A model generated the notes under the pieces. It had not been told where the DNA came from. It searched no databases and saw nothing but the letters and a program-made list of their open reading frames with translations. The position numbers were made by a program, and so were the translations under genes. Of a stretch of 64,000 bases of DNA, positions 1-8,770 are shown in pieces; positions within the stretch are counted from its first letter, which is position 1, and each line of letters begins with the position of its first letter. Source of the stretch: Coprobacillaceae bacterium UN01-12pH3A (GTDB taxonomy: Bacteria; Bacillota_I; Bacilli_A; Erysipelotrichales; Coprobacillaceae); assembly GCA_027676805.1 (NCBI GenBank), contig JAQENU010000007.1, positions 1-64,000 on the forward strand, read 5' to 3'.

Positions 1-186
1 GGTTCCGTAAGATCCGACACTAAAGTCCTGACGCTGACCATCGACAATGATATAGCCATAGGTTGTATAGTTATTCCAAGCACCACCGCTGTCACGATCA
101 AAGTAGAGATCGACACGAACGACAGAATAGTTTTCTGTGGTACTTTGTGACGTTGTATATATATTTGGACTTATCCAATAACTCAT
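1..186 (-). CDS. phage tail-region protein, 3' part beyond window
   Basis: Only the first 62 codons are visible; the frame is open to the left edge. It starts at an ATG preceded by a purine-rich GAAGGGGG ribosome binding site and begins MSYWISPNIYTTSQSTTENY. The visible part is rich in aromatic and small polar residues (YGYIIVDGQRQDF), as in beta-rich tail or host-recognition proteins. It lies immediately downstream of the Tal gene in the same direction, the place where siphophages carry receptor-binding or accessory tail proteins. I do not recognise the family, and the function is inferred from position only. Confidence 0.6.
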   Translation of the reverse strand, partial: MSYWISPNIYTTSQSTTENYSVVRVDLYFDRDSGGAWNNYTTYGYIIVDGQRQDFSVGSYGT

Positions 187-233
187 TTTATTTCCCCCTT
201 CTTTAAAAGATTAAAGGAAGGCAAATTGCCTTC

Positions 234-3137
234 CTACTGTAAAACAAAACCAATATCATTATCATATCGTAAAATATAATCCCCAATTTGCAGACTTTGC
301 ACAACCACAACCTGTTCAATATAAAGCCGTTTATTGCTAATATAAGCAACACGTGTCTTTCCATCGTAAAATCCTAGCTCTGTATCGGACAAAATCATTT
401 CGAAGCTATTATCTGATTTACTAATGTGAAGTCCTTGCTCATCAAATTTAAAATAGGTTTTCATTTCATTCATTAATGGTTCATCAGTCGTTAATTCTGA
501 AGTAATTTCATTGATTTTTTCAATACTGAATTGAATATCATTTGCGTTCTGTTCTATTTTTGATGAGACCTCAGACATTTGTGATCCCAGATCGGATTCC
601 ACTCTTTCCACATTTTTTACAGTAGAATTAATTGCATCACTTAATATAGTAAAATTTGCACTATTGCTTTTTTCTGTCGTAACAAAGACGCTATCAGCAG
701 TATCACGCAGTGGAGTCTCATCGTTTATAGGTGCCCATGCTTTAAGAAAAGCATAATATTTTTTTAATTGATTTGTACTACTGTCCAACCAAAAGCAAGA
801 AGTATCTGTCGGTTCTCCATCTTGTACAATTACCGAATGATAATCAATCATTTTTGTCCATTCGAATGCAGATAAATCAGAATAAATCTTATTTCCATCC
901 TCATCCGTTGTATATGGCGGCTCTTTTTTTGTCTGCATATTAGCAATACCGATATATAACTTATTTGTTGGATCCTGACTGATTCCGTCACCATGATTAT
1001 TATCTGCATAATAGACCCATGTATAATAAGTAATTCCATCTAATTGTTTTTCTTCTTTATTTTGATAGTTGGTGAATTCTATCGTTTTAGACAAAGAAGA
1101 ATAACGATATTTTACTGAAACAATATAGCCAATGCTCCTTGTGGTACTATCCAGCTTATTAGTAGTTACTGTTAAAATACCATCTTGTACTATTTCTGTT
1201 TCATCTAATTCACCATTAATCTTTTGCCATGTTACTTGGCACTTTGATAATGGTACTTGAAGATAATTATCTAAAATAACAGGTGTTAAAACAAGATGAT
1301 TCGTACTAGACCAATCGGGACTATATTGGTTATTATCAAATCCCTGATAATTGGGCTGATTAGCATTTATATAGACTTGCAGATTAGAAATATCTGTTTC
1401 ATCCGTAATCGTTAAATAGTTACTGATAAACACTCCGAAAGTCGTAGTTACTTTACAATAAAAATTTGCATAATAGTCTACATCGTTGTATCCCACATTA
1501 ATAGAAGGTTGTTTTAATTGTTTAGTATTCCATTCTATATCCGCTTCTTTATCATCACTGATTCTGAACCAAGAAAAATTAATATCAGTTAAACTCTTGC
1601 CAATATCTTCTCCATCTTTTGTTACCTTTGCCAAGAGTGTAACAAAGCTATTTTTAGAGTTTAAGACTGAGGCATTGGATTCTATATTCACCGAAATGGT
1701 ATTTACATCGATACTATCTACCTTTTCTTCTAAATCCTTAATGGCATTAAAGATGATTACACCCATATGATCAATATAAAAATCTGGTGTTTTTATTTCA
1801 CCGTGCTCATCTCTTTTCCCCATTCTAATCGTTCCATTGTTTAAATCAATGTCAAAAAACTCACCCTGAATGACGCCAATAGATAAGGCATTTCCACTAA
1901 TATTGCCATCCATATCAATCGCTATATTACTAAAGGTTTTTCCACCATTATTAGAAAAAGCAAATCCACCCATTGTCATTTTCCATAAACGTGTGGTTTC
2001 ATTAAGTTCTGGAGTATCCATGATTGACCAGCCTGATGGTTTACCTTCAACATCAGTATCAATAGTAAAATAACCACCATTATGCCCTAAAATTGTTTCT
2101 GTACTTTGTTTAAAGCTTTCTTGTAAGACATTGTATAGTTTTTTCATTTTTATTTCTGTTGGACTTTTACTCACACTAGCTTTTAGTTCACTGTTGCCAA
2201 TTGATGTCAACGTGGTCCTTAGCCCGCCACTGTATTTAGTCTCCCTTTTTGTTAAAAGTGCTCTAATATAAGTGTTAGGGGTTGTTTCTACGTTTACTAT
2301 ATCGCCTAATTCCAGAGTAGGATTTCCTCTAAATTCCAATATACACGGATTGTAGCTAAAATTAGCCATTGAGTCTACTATATTATCTAAAATAGTCTGT
2401 GTCATAAATGGATTTTCAATAGTGATACCAAGACCTTCTCCACTTGACAGTTCCTGATCACCTACCTGACAAGTCACTGAATGAATAGTTATTTTATCAG
2501 AGGTCATAACTAATCCATCTAAATATTGAACTTTACGCAATATATTTCTTTGAGTTTCTTCATACCAATTAAACATAAGGGACCCATAGGGATCAATTCT
2601 AGCATTTTTTCCAGTCAGTCCTGCTAAATAACCGATCATCGTTTTTGCATCTATATCTTTATTATCTAAATACCCATCTATTTCAATTTCAGATAACTCC
2701 ATACGTTTAGAAATTTGCAAATTATTTTGTTCACAAATATCTGTTAATACTTCACTCAAGGTTGTCGGAAAATGAACATTTGGCTGATACTTGTTTGTTA
2801 ACAAGGCGGAATGATCATATCCACTAACCTTAATCATTCTTTCTGAAATTTCAATCTCATTAATAAAGAAGACACCTAATGGTGTCTCTTCCGTTTCATC
2901 AACCTTCATAAATAATTCAACTTTAGAGCGTTCCTCTAAGAATATGTCATTTTTAAACATTTCTAATTCAAAAGTATTGGTGCAAAAATTGCCAAAAGTT
3001 AAATTATCTGTACTATTAAAAATTTCATTTATTGTGAAGCTTTTAATATATTTCTTATCAATCTCATTACCATCAATAACCACACGAGTTTTAATCAAAC
3101 GGTCATCTTTGTCATATCTTTCGTTATAATCTAACAT
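234..3137 (-). CDS. tail-associated protein (Tal / endopeptidase-tail type)
   Basis: A protein of about 967 residues. The N-terminal 350 residues resemble the hub/baseplate (gp27-like) domain of siphophage tail-associated proteins, including a segment near residue 290 about a structure 'LGDIVNVETTP'. The middle has beta-rich and Ig-like stretches and a phage minor structural motif (GWSIMDTPELNETTRLWKM). A coiled-coil region follows around residues 830-900 (VESDLGSQMSEVSSKIEQNA). A GTG nine bases upstream (3146) is possible, but the AGGTGATC site fits the ATG at 3137 better. It follows the distal tail gene by a few bases, the normal Dit-Tal order. No clear peptidase motif was identified. Confidence 0.8.
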   Translation of the reverse strand: MLDYNERYDKDDRLIKTRVVIDGNEIDKKYIKSFTINEIFNSTDNLTFGNFCTNTFELEMFKNDIFLEERSKVELFMKVDETEETPLGVFFINEIEISERMIKVSGYDHSALLTNKYQPNVHFPTTLSEVLTDICEQNNLQISKRMELSEIEIDGYLDNKDIDAKTMIGYLAGLTGKNARIDPYGSLMFNWYEETQRNILRKVQYLDGLVMTSDKITIHSVTCQVGDQELSSGEGLGITIENPFMTQTILDNIVDSMANFSYNPCILEFRGNPTLELGDIVNVETTPNTYIRALLTKRETKYSGGLRTTLTSIGNSELKASVSKSPTEIKMKKLYNVLQESFKQSTETILGHNGGYFTIDTDVEGKPSGWSIMDTPELNETTRLWKMTMGGFAFSNNGGKTFSNIAIDMDGNISGNALSIGVIQGEFFDIDLNNGTIRMGKRDEHGEIKTPDFYIDHMGVIIFNAIKDLEEKVDSIDVNTISVNIESNASVLNSKNSFVTLLAKVTKDGEDIGKSLTDINFSWFRISDDKEADIEWNTKQLKQPSINVGYNDVDYYANFYCKVTTTFGVFISNYLTITDETDISNLQVYINANQPNYQGFDNNQYSPDWSSTNHLVLTPVILDNYLQVPLSKCQVTWQKINGELDETEIVQDGILTVTTNKLDSTTRSIGYIVSVKYRYSSLSKTIEFTNYQNKEEKQLDGITYYTWVYYADNNHGDGISQDPTNKLYIGIANMQTKKEPPYTTDEDGNKIYSDLSAFEWTKMIDYHSVIVQDGEPTDTSCFWLDSSTNQLKKYYAFLKAWAPINDETPLRDTADSVFVTTEKSNSANFTILSDAINSTVKNVERVESDLGSQMSEVSSKIEQNANDIQFSIEKINEITSELTTDEPLMNEMKTYFKFDEQGLHISKSDNSFEMILSDTELGFYDGKTRVAYISNKRLYIEQVVVVQSLQIGDYILRYDNDIGFVLQ

Positions 3138-3146
3138 TATGATCAC

Positions 3147-3509
3147 CTATTTTTCAATGAAAGTCATTGAAATTCCTTCCCAAAGCCATTCTTTCTGTGA
3201 ATCATCAAACATATATAATGGCATTGATCGGTCACTTACATAGGCTTGAATCTTTTTTCTGGATCCTATAAATGCATCTGGATATTCCAGTTCAAAAAAT
3301 AACGGGTCTACCGCTTGAAGCAATGAACTAATCTGATGGTCATGCATAGGTGGAAATGTACACGCTAATTTTACTTTAACTGCAATGCGTTCACGAATCG
3401 TTTCTGCATCCGCATTCATTCCAGAACCGTCACTGCTTTCTATATCATAACGCTGATATTCTAATGTAGATGGGGAGAAATCCACCCCATTAATTTTAAT
3501 TACTGACAT
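3147..3509 (-). CDS. small phage tail protein, probably distal tail/baseplate component
   Basis: A 120-residue protein between the tape measure gene and Tal, the slot of distal-tail or tail-adaptor proteins. It begins MSVIKINGVDFSPSTLEYQR and contains a pattern about sites whose ligands come in 'MNADAETIRERIAVKVKL', typical of small tail proteins that attach to the tail tube end. It is much shorter than a classical Dit (about 250 residues), so it may be a reduced adaptor. The stop codon overlaps the ribosome binding site of the next gene, indicating translational coupling. Family assignment is not certain. Confidence 0.65.
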   Translation of the reverse strand: MSVIKINGVDFSPSTLEYQRYDIESSDGSGMNADAETIRERIAVKVKLACTFPPMHDHQISSLLQAVDPLFFELEYPDAFIGSRKKIQAYVSDRSMPLYMFDDSQKEWLWEGISMTFIEK

Positions 3510-3525
3510 ATTCTATCTCCCCTTT

Positions 3526-6033
3526 CTAAATTAATAACGGACTTTGCCCTGTTTGTATCACTTGCCGATTATGTTCATCATAAACAGATTTAGCAACAAC
3601 TTTTCCATCAATCTGACTGATTATTGTAATTGTTTTACTTCCATTGTTGTTTCCAAAAGCTGCCATCGCTTTAGCAACGCCACTATAAACTCCACCTTCA
3701 ATTCCAGCCACGATTTGGTCGTTATTAGCTACTGCAGTTTTCCCATTGATTCGCCCAACCAGCTCCGGTCCGCTTTCACGAGCAATGAACATCTCACCAA
3801 TTTGTGGGAAGCCGCCAACAGCATATTTTTCTATATTTAGACTTCCCACCAATCGCTCACCAAGCGTTTTAACTGTAGAAGTAATTCCAAACCTCATATT
3901 ACCAAATGAATTTGAAATTGCTTCGACGGCACTATCGAGAGCAGGCTGATTGGTCTCAACATCAATTTCTGCAGTAGGATCAAATGTATCCACTTGCTTT
4001 CCAATTTTATATAAAATGGTTTTTACATTATCATCAACTTCACCACCATTTTCTTGTAATGCAGCTGCTAAATCTACCATTAATCCCAAGCCTGCATTAT
4101 TTCCATTTTCTTTAAACAGCGCAACATAACTTTCCAAATTAAGTCCTGTCTGCCTTAATAACAGATTTCCGTACACTTCATTTTCAAGTAATGAGCTATT
4201 ATTACTTTTTATTTGTTCGATTTCTTTATTACGCCATTCCTCTTGTGCTTTTTTAACACCATTTCTTAATTGTCTACTCTCTAAATCATTTAGAAAAACA
4301 CCTTTTTCACTTAAAGTATTAATCATCTCATCATAACTGTATCCAAAAGCAGTTGACTTTTCTATTAAATCATTTAAAATCTGTTCTCTAGCAACTTTAC
4401 TCGCCTCGATTTCAAAAGTTGTCATTTCTTGATAGCGTATTCCGCTTTCGTTAAGTTTATCATCTAAATCTATTAATCCGGTTGCCAAAGAATCAATAGT
4501 GTAGCTATGTTCATTTTCCCAGACACCATATTCTTCTAATACCTTAGCAATAAAAGTTTCAGTTGTTCCATCTAAAGCGTTTATTTGAGTCTCATAATTT
4601 TGAATACTTTCTTGATTAGCTGCCCACATTTCCTTTGTAGCATCAAGAATCTCTTTTCTGGCATTAAGCTTTAATTCAGAATCATGAAGTGCAGCTGTAT
4701 ACTTTGATTGCTCCTTACCTTCATTAAGTAAGTCATCGTATAATTGTTTTTTGAGAACATGACATTTTTCACTTTCAACATTATAAGCATTCTGTGCAGA
4801 CGTTAATTCTGCTTGTAGTTGCGTACGTTGACGCATACTAGCAATATAATCCTCTTCATATGCTTCAATAGTAGCTTTTTGTTTTAACAAGTCAATGTTT
4901 TCTTTGATAGCCTCTGCATTTTTCAGCCAAACTATATTTCCAGCTTCTGTTAATTGCACACTGTTAGGTAAAATGGAGTTAATACTCTCTACATAATACT
5001 GAGCTTTCTTAATTTCGCTTACAAGACCATCCTCTCCTGTCATGTCTTTTAATTTTTGAACATACATTGAAACTTTATCATATGGAACGATAGCATTTTC
5101 TGCTATTATCTTTGCTTGATTATTGCTCTCATTCAACGATTTAGCCGTTTCTTCTAATGCCTCTTTTTTATTTTTTAGTAACTTTAATTCTTTTTCCAAG
5201 CTTGCATTAGATAAATTATTTTGGGTATAAAAATATATGGTTCCTAATGCTAGAGCGCCTATCCCGACCCCAACAGCTACAACCGGATTTGCTAAAAGTC
5301 CAACTGCATTGGCTAATCCTGAAAACACTCCAGATAGCATTCCACCATGAGTACTAAGATCAGTTAAACCTTTATACAAACTATTAATAGAACTACCTGT
5401 TTTTGAAATTTCGCTAGTAATATCTAACCCTTTTTTAAAGGTTCCCCATACTAAATCAAAACTACTTGTCGCGGCGCTAAATAAATTCATCGATTCTGTA
5501 CTAGATGACATATTAACAGATTTAGATAAATCTTTTGCACTGGTACTTGTAGTCTGCATCTTTAAATAGACATCTTCCAAAGTATATCCAATTTCAACTA
5601 ATGTCTCTTTTCCTATAGTGATTTCCTGCCAAACTGTTGAAAAGCTTCCTGTCAGCCCATTTATATTCGTACTTATTTGCGAAATAATGTCTGTAATTTG
5701 ATTTATACCTTCGATATGTACATCAATTTGAAATGAAATTGGTCCATATTTACTAATTGAAAATAAATGATTATTTAAGCTTACTAATTGACCATTAGTG
5801 TTAGACAAACTGATTTGTGATAGGCTTTGCATTGAATTACTAAGTTTATTCATAGCCGATAGATTAATGCTCACGATTTGCTTATTTAAATTTATACATT
5901 GGACAGATAAATTTTTAATTGATAATGCAAATTGATTAGTTTGCTTGGTCAATACAGTAAGTGAATTATTAACATTGCTCATTGATTTCTCCACATTGTT
6001 TAGGCTACTATTTATTTCATTATAATCTTCCAT
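3526..6033 (-). CDS. tail tape measure protein
   Basis: An 835-residue protein, by position and composition the tape measure that sets tail length and is ejected with the genome. The N-terminal third is Ser/Asn-rich and helical. A glycine/alanine-rich hydrophobic segment lies around residues 240-275 (two potential membrane-spanning stretches), followed by long coiled coil (about 275-480). The C-terminus has the common tape-measure signature GEMFIARESGPELVGRING. It follows the tail assembly chaperone pair, as in nearly all long-tailed phages. The reading frame is uninterrupted. If length scales as usual (about 1.5 angstrom per residue), the tail would be roughly 120 nm. Confidence 0.9.
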   Translation of the reverse strand: MEDYNEINSSLNNVEKSMSNVNNSLTVLTKQTNQFALSIKNLSVQCINLNKQIVSINLSAMNKLSNSMQSLSQISLSNTNGQLVSLNNHLFSISKYGPISFQIDVHIEGINQITDIISQISTNINGLTGSFSTVWQEITIGKETLVEIGYTLEDVYLKMQTTSTSAKDLSKSVNMSSSTESMNLFSAATSSFDLVWGTFKKGLDITSEISKTGSSINSLYKGLTDLSTHGGMLSGVFSGLANAVGLLANPVVAVGVGIGALALGTIYFYTQNNLSNASLEKELKLLKNKKEALEETAKSLNESNNQAKIIAENAIVPYDKVSMYVQKLKDMTGEDGLVSEIKKAQYYVESINSILPNSVQLTEAGNIVWLKNAEAIKENIDLLKQKATIEAYEEDYIASMRQRTQLQAELTSAQNAYNVESEKCHVLKKQLYDDLLNEGKEQSKYTAALHDSELKLNARKEILDATKEMWAANQESIQNYETQINALDGTTETFIAKVLEEYGVWENEHSYTIDSLATGLIDLDDKLNESGIRYQEMTTFEIEASKVAREQILNDLIEKSTAFGYSYDEMINTLSEKGVFLNDLESRQLRNGVKKAQEEWRNKEIEQIKSNNSSLLENEVYGNLLLRQTGLNLESYVALFKENGNNAGLGLMVDLAAALQENGGEVDDNVKTILYKIGKQVDTFDPTAEIDVETNQPALDSAVEAISNSFGNMRFGITSTVKTLGERLVGSLNIEKYAVGGFPQIGEMFIARESGPELVGRINGKTAVANNDQIVAGIEGGVYSGVAKAMAAFGNNNGSKTITIISQIDGKVVAKSVYDEHNRQVIQTGQSPLLI

Positions 6034-6057
6034 TCCTGCACCTCCTTTTTATTATAT

Positions 6058-6465
6058 TTAAAGAATGGTTTCATCATTTTGATAGGCATTCACAAAATTG
6101 ATGAGCCACACCTTTGATCTTTCCCTTTCCAATTCTTCCTGTTTTGTCGTATCATCCTTTTTATAGATATCGTAAGGCTTTTCCGCATAGTTTCTCGGTG
6201 TCCTTCCCTTACTGCGACCAAACATGTTATACAGAGAGGTACTAATTGCATCATAAATATACATACCTTGCAGCCATTTTTCTTGATTCAAATGCTCACA
6301 TTTTATTTCATAGGCCTCTCTGTAATAATTAGTTAAACACACATTTTCATTCCAGTATTGTTCATACGTCATACCAATATAAAGATAAAACGGAAACATC
6401 TTATAAAATGCTTCCGTTAAACTTAATTTCTCAGTGGAAGTGTCTTTTAAGCGACTTTCTTCCAC
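6058..6465 (-). CDS. tail assembly chaperone, frameshift extension (gpT-like)
   Basis: This 135-codon frame overlaps the end of the upstream chaperone gene by 19 bases in the -1 frame. It can start at a GTG (6465), but the frame is open upstream to a slippery heptamer at 6474-6480, so the natural product is probably a 237-residue fusion with the upstream protein. It contains the phrase MFPFYLYIGMTYEQYW, common in proteins of this tail slot. By analogy with lambda gpG/gpGT, the fusion would recruit tail tube subunits and hold the tape measure during tail assembly. It sits directly before the tape measure gene, as expected. Confidence 0.8.
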   Translation of the reverse strand: MEESRLKDTSTEKLSLTEAFYKMFPFYLYIGMTYEQYWNENVCLTNYYREAYEIKCEHLNQEKWLQGMYIYDAISTSLYNMFGRSKGRTPRNYAEKPYDIYKKDDTTKQEELERERSKVWLINFVNAYQNDETIL

Positions 6466-6480
6466 TGAATGGCGTTTTTT
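6431..6480 (-). promoter_or_regulatory. programmed -1 ribosomal frameshift signal
   Basis: On the minus strand the heptamer A AAA AAC (6480 to 6474) is in the correct register of the upstream chaperone frame (GTA AAA AAC). Five bases later comes a perfect 10-bp inverted repeat, TCAGTGGAAG at 6431-6440 with CTTCCACTGA at 6459-6468, with an 18-base loop. Slipping by -1 joins codon 99 of the upstream frame to CGC CAT TCA GTG and runs straight into the downstream frame. Heptamer, spacer and stem-loop match the classical tail-chaperone frameshift arrangement. Confidence 0.85.
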
Positions 6481-6770
6481 ACTGGCTCTCCAAATAGCGT
6501 GTTCACCGCTTCACCATACATAACTGATAGTTGTTCAATCATTCCCGCTTTATCAGTAAAAAGAGATAAAATTTCTTCAATTTTAGAAATAGAAAGCTCA
6601 GAATGATTTGCTAAAAAGGCATATTTAAACATCTTTGGAAGCATCGTCATTGGTTTTTTCGCGATTTCATCCACAACAAACCCATCTGCTTCCATTCGTT
6701 CAATCGCTTTTCTTGTATATTCTAAAACATATTCCGTATCGTTATAAGTGAAAACTATTTTCTTCGCCAT
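6447..6770 (-). CDS. tail assembly chaperone (gpG-like)
   Basis: A 107-residue protein starting MAKKIVFTYNDTEYVLEYTR, a small helical protein of the type encoded between tail tube and tape measure genes in Firmicute siphophages (similar to DUF5055-type proteins). The expected role is to bind the tape measure protein before tube polymerisation. The 3' end carries a slippery heptamer and stem-loop, so a fraction of ribosomes should make a longer fusion. The start has a strong AGGAGAAAA site 6 bases upstream. Confidence 0.8.
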   Translation of the reverse strand: MAKKIVFTYNDTEYVLEYTRKAIERMEADGFVVDEIAKKPMTMLPKMFKYAFLANHSELSISKIEEILSLFTDKAGMIEQLSVMYGEAVNTLFGEPVKNAIQWKKVA

Positions 6771-6785
6771 TTTTTCTCCTCCTAA

Positions 6786-7259
6786 TTATTCTGCTGCAGT
6801 TGGTTTTGCTTCCCAAATGGGTGCACTTGTAGGTGTTACATAAACATTTGTTTCAAAAATGGCATCTACCCCTGCACTCGGTAATCCCATTTCAGATGGT
6901 TCTCCTGTAAAATAGGCTGCTTTTGTTAAATCTGGATGTTGAATACAGAACCAAACTGCTTTACCCTCTGCTTTAGCTGCTTGATATGCTGTAACTAAAC
7001 CATTCCATTCTGTCATTAATTCTTCAGTAAAGTTTGCTGTAAAAGCCAAGGCTCCACCTAAATCTTTTAACCCTTTAACATACGTTTTAAATTCAGTTTG
7101 TGCTAAAGTGGTAGCATCTAATGCATTGGGTGATGGATTTAACTCTGGTGTTCCTTTTAAATCCGGAATAGATTTATATCCAGTAACCGGTCTTGTTCCG
7201 CTTGTTGTTTCAACAACATATCCTACTTTTACTCCTGCTGTGCTTAATGCGATTCCCAT
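6786..7259 (-). CDS. major tail tube protein
   Basis: A 157-residue protein beginning MGIALSTAGVKVGYVVETTS, with the pattern about 'GYKSIPDLKGTPELNPSPNALDAT' (shown here only by key words) typical of TP901-1/phi13-like major tail proteins. The middle has alternating beta strands, and a GLPSAGVDAIFETNVYVTPT tail end is seen in tube subunits. It forms the tail tube hexamers. Position between the tail terminator and the chaperone pair agrees. It is the likely most abundant product of the cluster. Confidence 0.85.
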   Translation of the reverse strand: MGIALSTAGVKVGYVVETTSGTRPVTGYKSIPDLKGTPELNPSPNALDATTLAQTEFKTYVKGLKDLGGALAFTANFTEELMTEWNGLVTAYQAAKAEGKAVWFCIQHPDLTKAAYFTGEPSEMGLPSAGVDAIFETNVYVTPTSAPIWEAKPTAAE

Positions 7260-7261
7260 AA

Positions 7262-7654
7262 TTATTGTCCTCCAGTTAAATTTTCTTTTGTATATTTTAC
7301 TACTTTCTTTGATACAGACTTATCTTTTGTAACAGTCGGCTCATTGTAAGTTCTTACATAACCATAGCCCTCCATAACAACATTGATGCAGTCTGTAATT
7401 TCTTTAATCTGCTGTTTTCTTCCTATGTTCAAGTTTGAAAAAATTTCACATGTATAGACTTCTGTTACTACATTTTCCATGGTATCAAAAGTACGGTATT
7501 TTTCATTAATGACATTTGAGCTTTGATATACATACACACATGGATAATCTGATGGCAGTCCTTCCATAAATTCCTCTATAATAGAGATATTTTCAATATG
7601 TTGTCTAAGCATAGAAGAAACATCAGCCAGAATTGATAATTCTTGATCAATCAT
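7262..7654 (-). CDS. probable tail terminator / tail completion protein
   Basis: A 130-residue protein directly upstream of the tube gene (2-base spacing). It has a helical N-terminus, a central strand PCVYVYQSSN, and a C-terminal pattern (VRTYNEPTV followed by KKVVKYTKENL) like small proteins that cap the tail tube and join it to heads. In a normal prophage, head-tail connectors and capsid genes would precede it. Here it is the first structural gene, with only degraded sequence upstream. The family call rests on pattern and position. Confidence 0.65.
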   Translation of the reverse strand: MIDQELSILADVSSMLRQHIENISIIEEFMEGLPSDYPCVYVYQSSNVINEKYRTFDTMENVVTEVYTCEIFSNLNIGRKQQIKEITDCINVVMEGYGYVRTYNEPTVTKDKSVSKKVVKYTKENLTGGQ

Positions 7655-7732
7655 CCAAATTCCTCCTTTAAACTTAATGAATACCTAATATTTTTAATGA
7701 TTATTATCAATTAAGGTTTACCTCACAGCTGA

Positions 7733-7884
7733 TTGAAATAAAACCTTAAAGAGACAATTCCAGAAGACGTGCTAGTATAGAGTGCTTTTTTTAATTTTAG
7801 AATTGCATATCCAATCAATCTATTAAATAAACTGCGTGTTGCTATAAGAATAGCTGTTGGAACATCTTCCACGAATGTCTGCGT
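7733..7884 (-). pseudogene. degraded phage gene fragment in a 411-base gap
   Basis: The gap 7655-8066 holds no intact gene. On the minus strand a start-less open stretch of about 50 codons reads TQTFVEDVPTAILIATRSLF and ends FNQL-stop. A second short open piece around 7915-8010 reads NILIVHRTILWSGPYRKC. These look like protein remnants with stops and frameshifts rather than random sequence. They sit where terminase, portal, capsid and connector genes should be, so they may mark the deletion junction. I cannot assign families. Confidence 0.35.
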
Positions 7885-8066
7885 TTATTTTAAAGAATGA
7901 TTTTGATAATAAAACATTTTCTATATGGTCCGGACCATAAGATAGTGCGATGAACAATTAAAATATTAGGTTTATTTAGATGATTTTCTTTAACTTCTTC
8001 ATCGCATTGTAATAATATCATAGGGAAAGAATACTTATCGGTACTCTTTAATACTCATTTATACTT

Positions 8067-8516
8067 CTAACTACTTGTAGGTTTACCTACTTCAATTTCA
8101 GCTAATTCAGTAATGGAACGATTAATAATATTCTTGATTGTCTGCGTTTGTAAATCTAAACGTTCTGCTATTTCTTTATAAGAGAGCAATAAAATGTAAC
8201 GATGCCACATCACTCTGTAGTTTCGCTGATTTTTTAACTGCTTTAAATAATGGGTAAGTTGTTCTTTTTCTTTATTCAACAGTTCACTCGTCTCGATCAG
8301 CTTTGCATATTCATTTTCTTTACGCATTAACCGAGCTAGCATGATATCCTGATTTGTTTTCGAAGCAGCTGGATAATCTCCGTATTGAACTGATTTTATT
8401 TGTTCCAATGCTTCACATATTTCTTGATACTTGTCCTTTTGAATAGTGAGTTCGCTGGTAAGATTTCTAACACTATTTAATTTATCTTTCACTTTATTTC
8501 GTATTTCCTTTTCCAC
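8067..8516 (-). CDS. ArpU/sigma-70 region 4-like phage late regulator
   Basis: A 149-residue protein with long coiled coil (residues about 10-95) and a C-terminal helix-turn-helix, LLSYKEIAERLDLQTQTIKN, like sigma region 4. This architecture is typical of ArpU/DUF1492-type regulators that switch on late structural genes of Gram-positive prophages. The start is GTG with AAAGGAG seven bases upstream. It points toward the tail module with only 411 bases between, consistent with direct activation of the tail genes. In complete prophages it precedes the packaging genes. Confidence 0.75.
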   Translation of the reverse strand: MEKEIRNKVKDKLNSVRNLTSELTIQKDKYQEICEALEQIKSVQYGDYPAASKTNQDIMLARLMRKENEYAKLIETSELLNKEKEQLTHYLKQLKNQRNYRVMWHRYILLLSYKEIAERLDLQTQTIKNIINRSITELAEIEVGKPTSS

Positions 8517-8546
8517 GTTGTTTCTCCTTTTATTATTAATTTAGCA

Positions 8547-8557
8547 CACATTATGTG
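8547..8557. promoter_or_regulatory. candidate repressor operator (third site)
   Basis: The 11-base quasi-palindrome CACATTATGTG has the form CAC-N5-GTG and is followed by AGC, like the two sites at 8751-8761 and 8782-8792 that overlap the divergent promoters. It lies between the small ORF and the late regulator gene. Probably bound by the XRE repressor encoded at 8824. Confidence 0.5.
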
Positions 8558-8570
8558 AGCAAAAGCCATT

Positions 8571-8687
8571 TTATAAGATACTATTCACTATTTTTATATT
8601 ATTATAGAAAACAAAAGCCTTTTCACTTAATTTATTTTGTTTAACGTTGAATGACTCTAAATTCTTCTTAGTCACTTCATATTTCAT
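8571..8687 (-). CDS. 38-residue early protein behind the phage lytic promoter
   Basis: A short frame beginning MKYEVTKKNLESFNVKQNKL and ending VNSIL. It has an excellent GGAGGTGAG ribosome binding site and lies directly downstream of a consensus promoter (8722-8750). It occupies the position of a cro or antirepressor gene. It is Lys/Asn-rich and has no helix-turn-helix I can see. It may be the 5' remnant of a longer early gene cut by the deletion, or a genuine small regulator. Confidence 0.55.
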   Translation of the reverse strand: MKYEVTKKNLESFNVKQNKLSEKAFVFYNNIKIVNSIL

Positions 8688-8721
8688 TTTGCTCACCTCC
8701 TAATATTACTTTATAAATATG

Positions 8722-8750
8722 ATAATAGCCCTTTGTTTTATAAAAGTCAA
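8722..8750 (-). promoter_or_regulatory. early (lytic) promoter with abutting operator
   Basis: On the minus strand: -35 TTGACT (8750-8745), 17-base spacer, -10 TATTAT (8727-8722). The operator CACGGTTTGTG at 8751-8761 touches the -35 box, so repressor binding would block this promoter, which drives the small ORF and the late regulator. Confidence 0.75.
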
Positions 8751-8770
8751 CACGGTTTGTGAGCAACATA

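Noticed and set aside
6058..6465. Independent start at GTG 6465 as the only product
   Set aside because: The frame is open upstream to a slippery heptamer with stem-loop, so a frameshift fusion explains it better.
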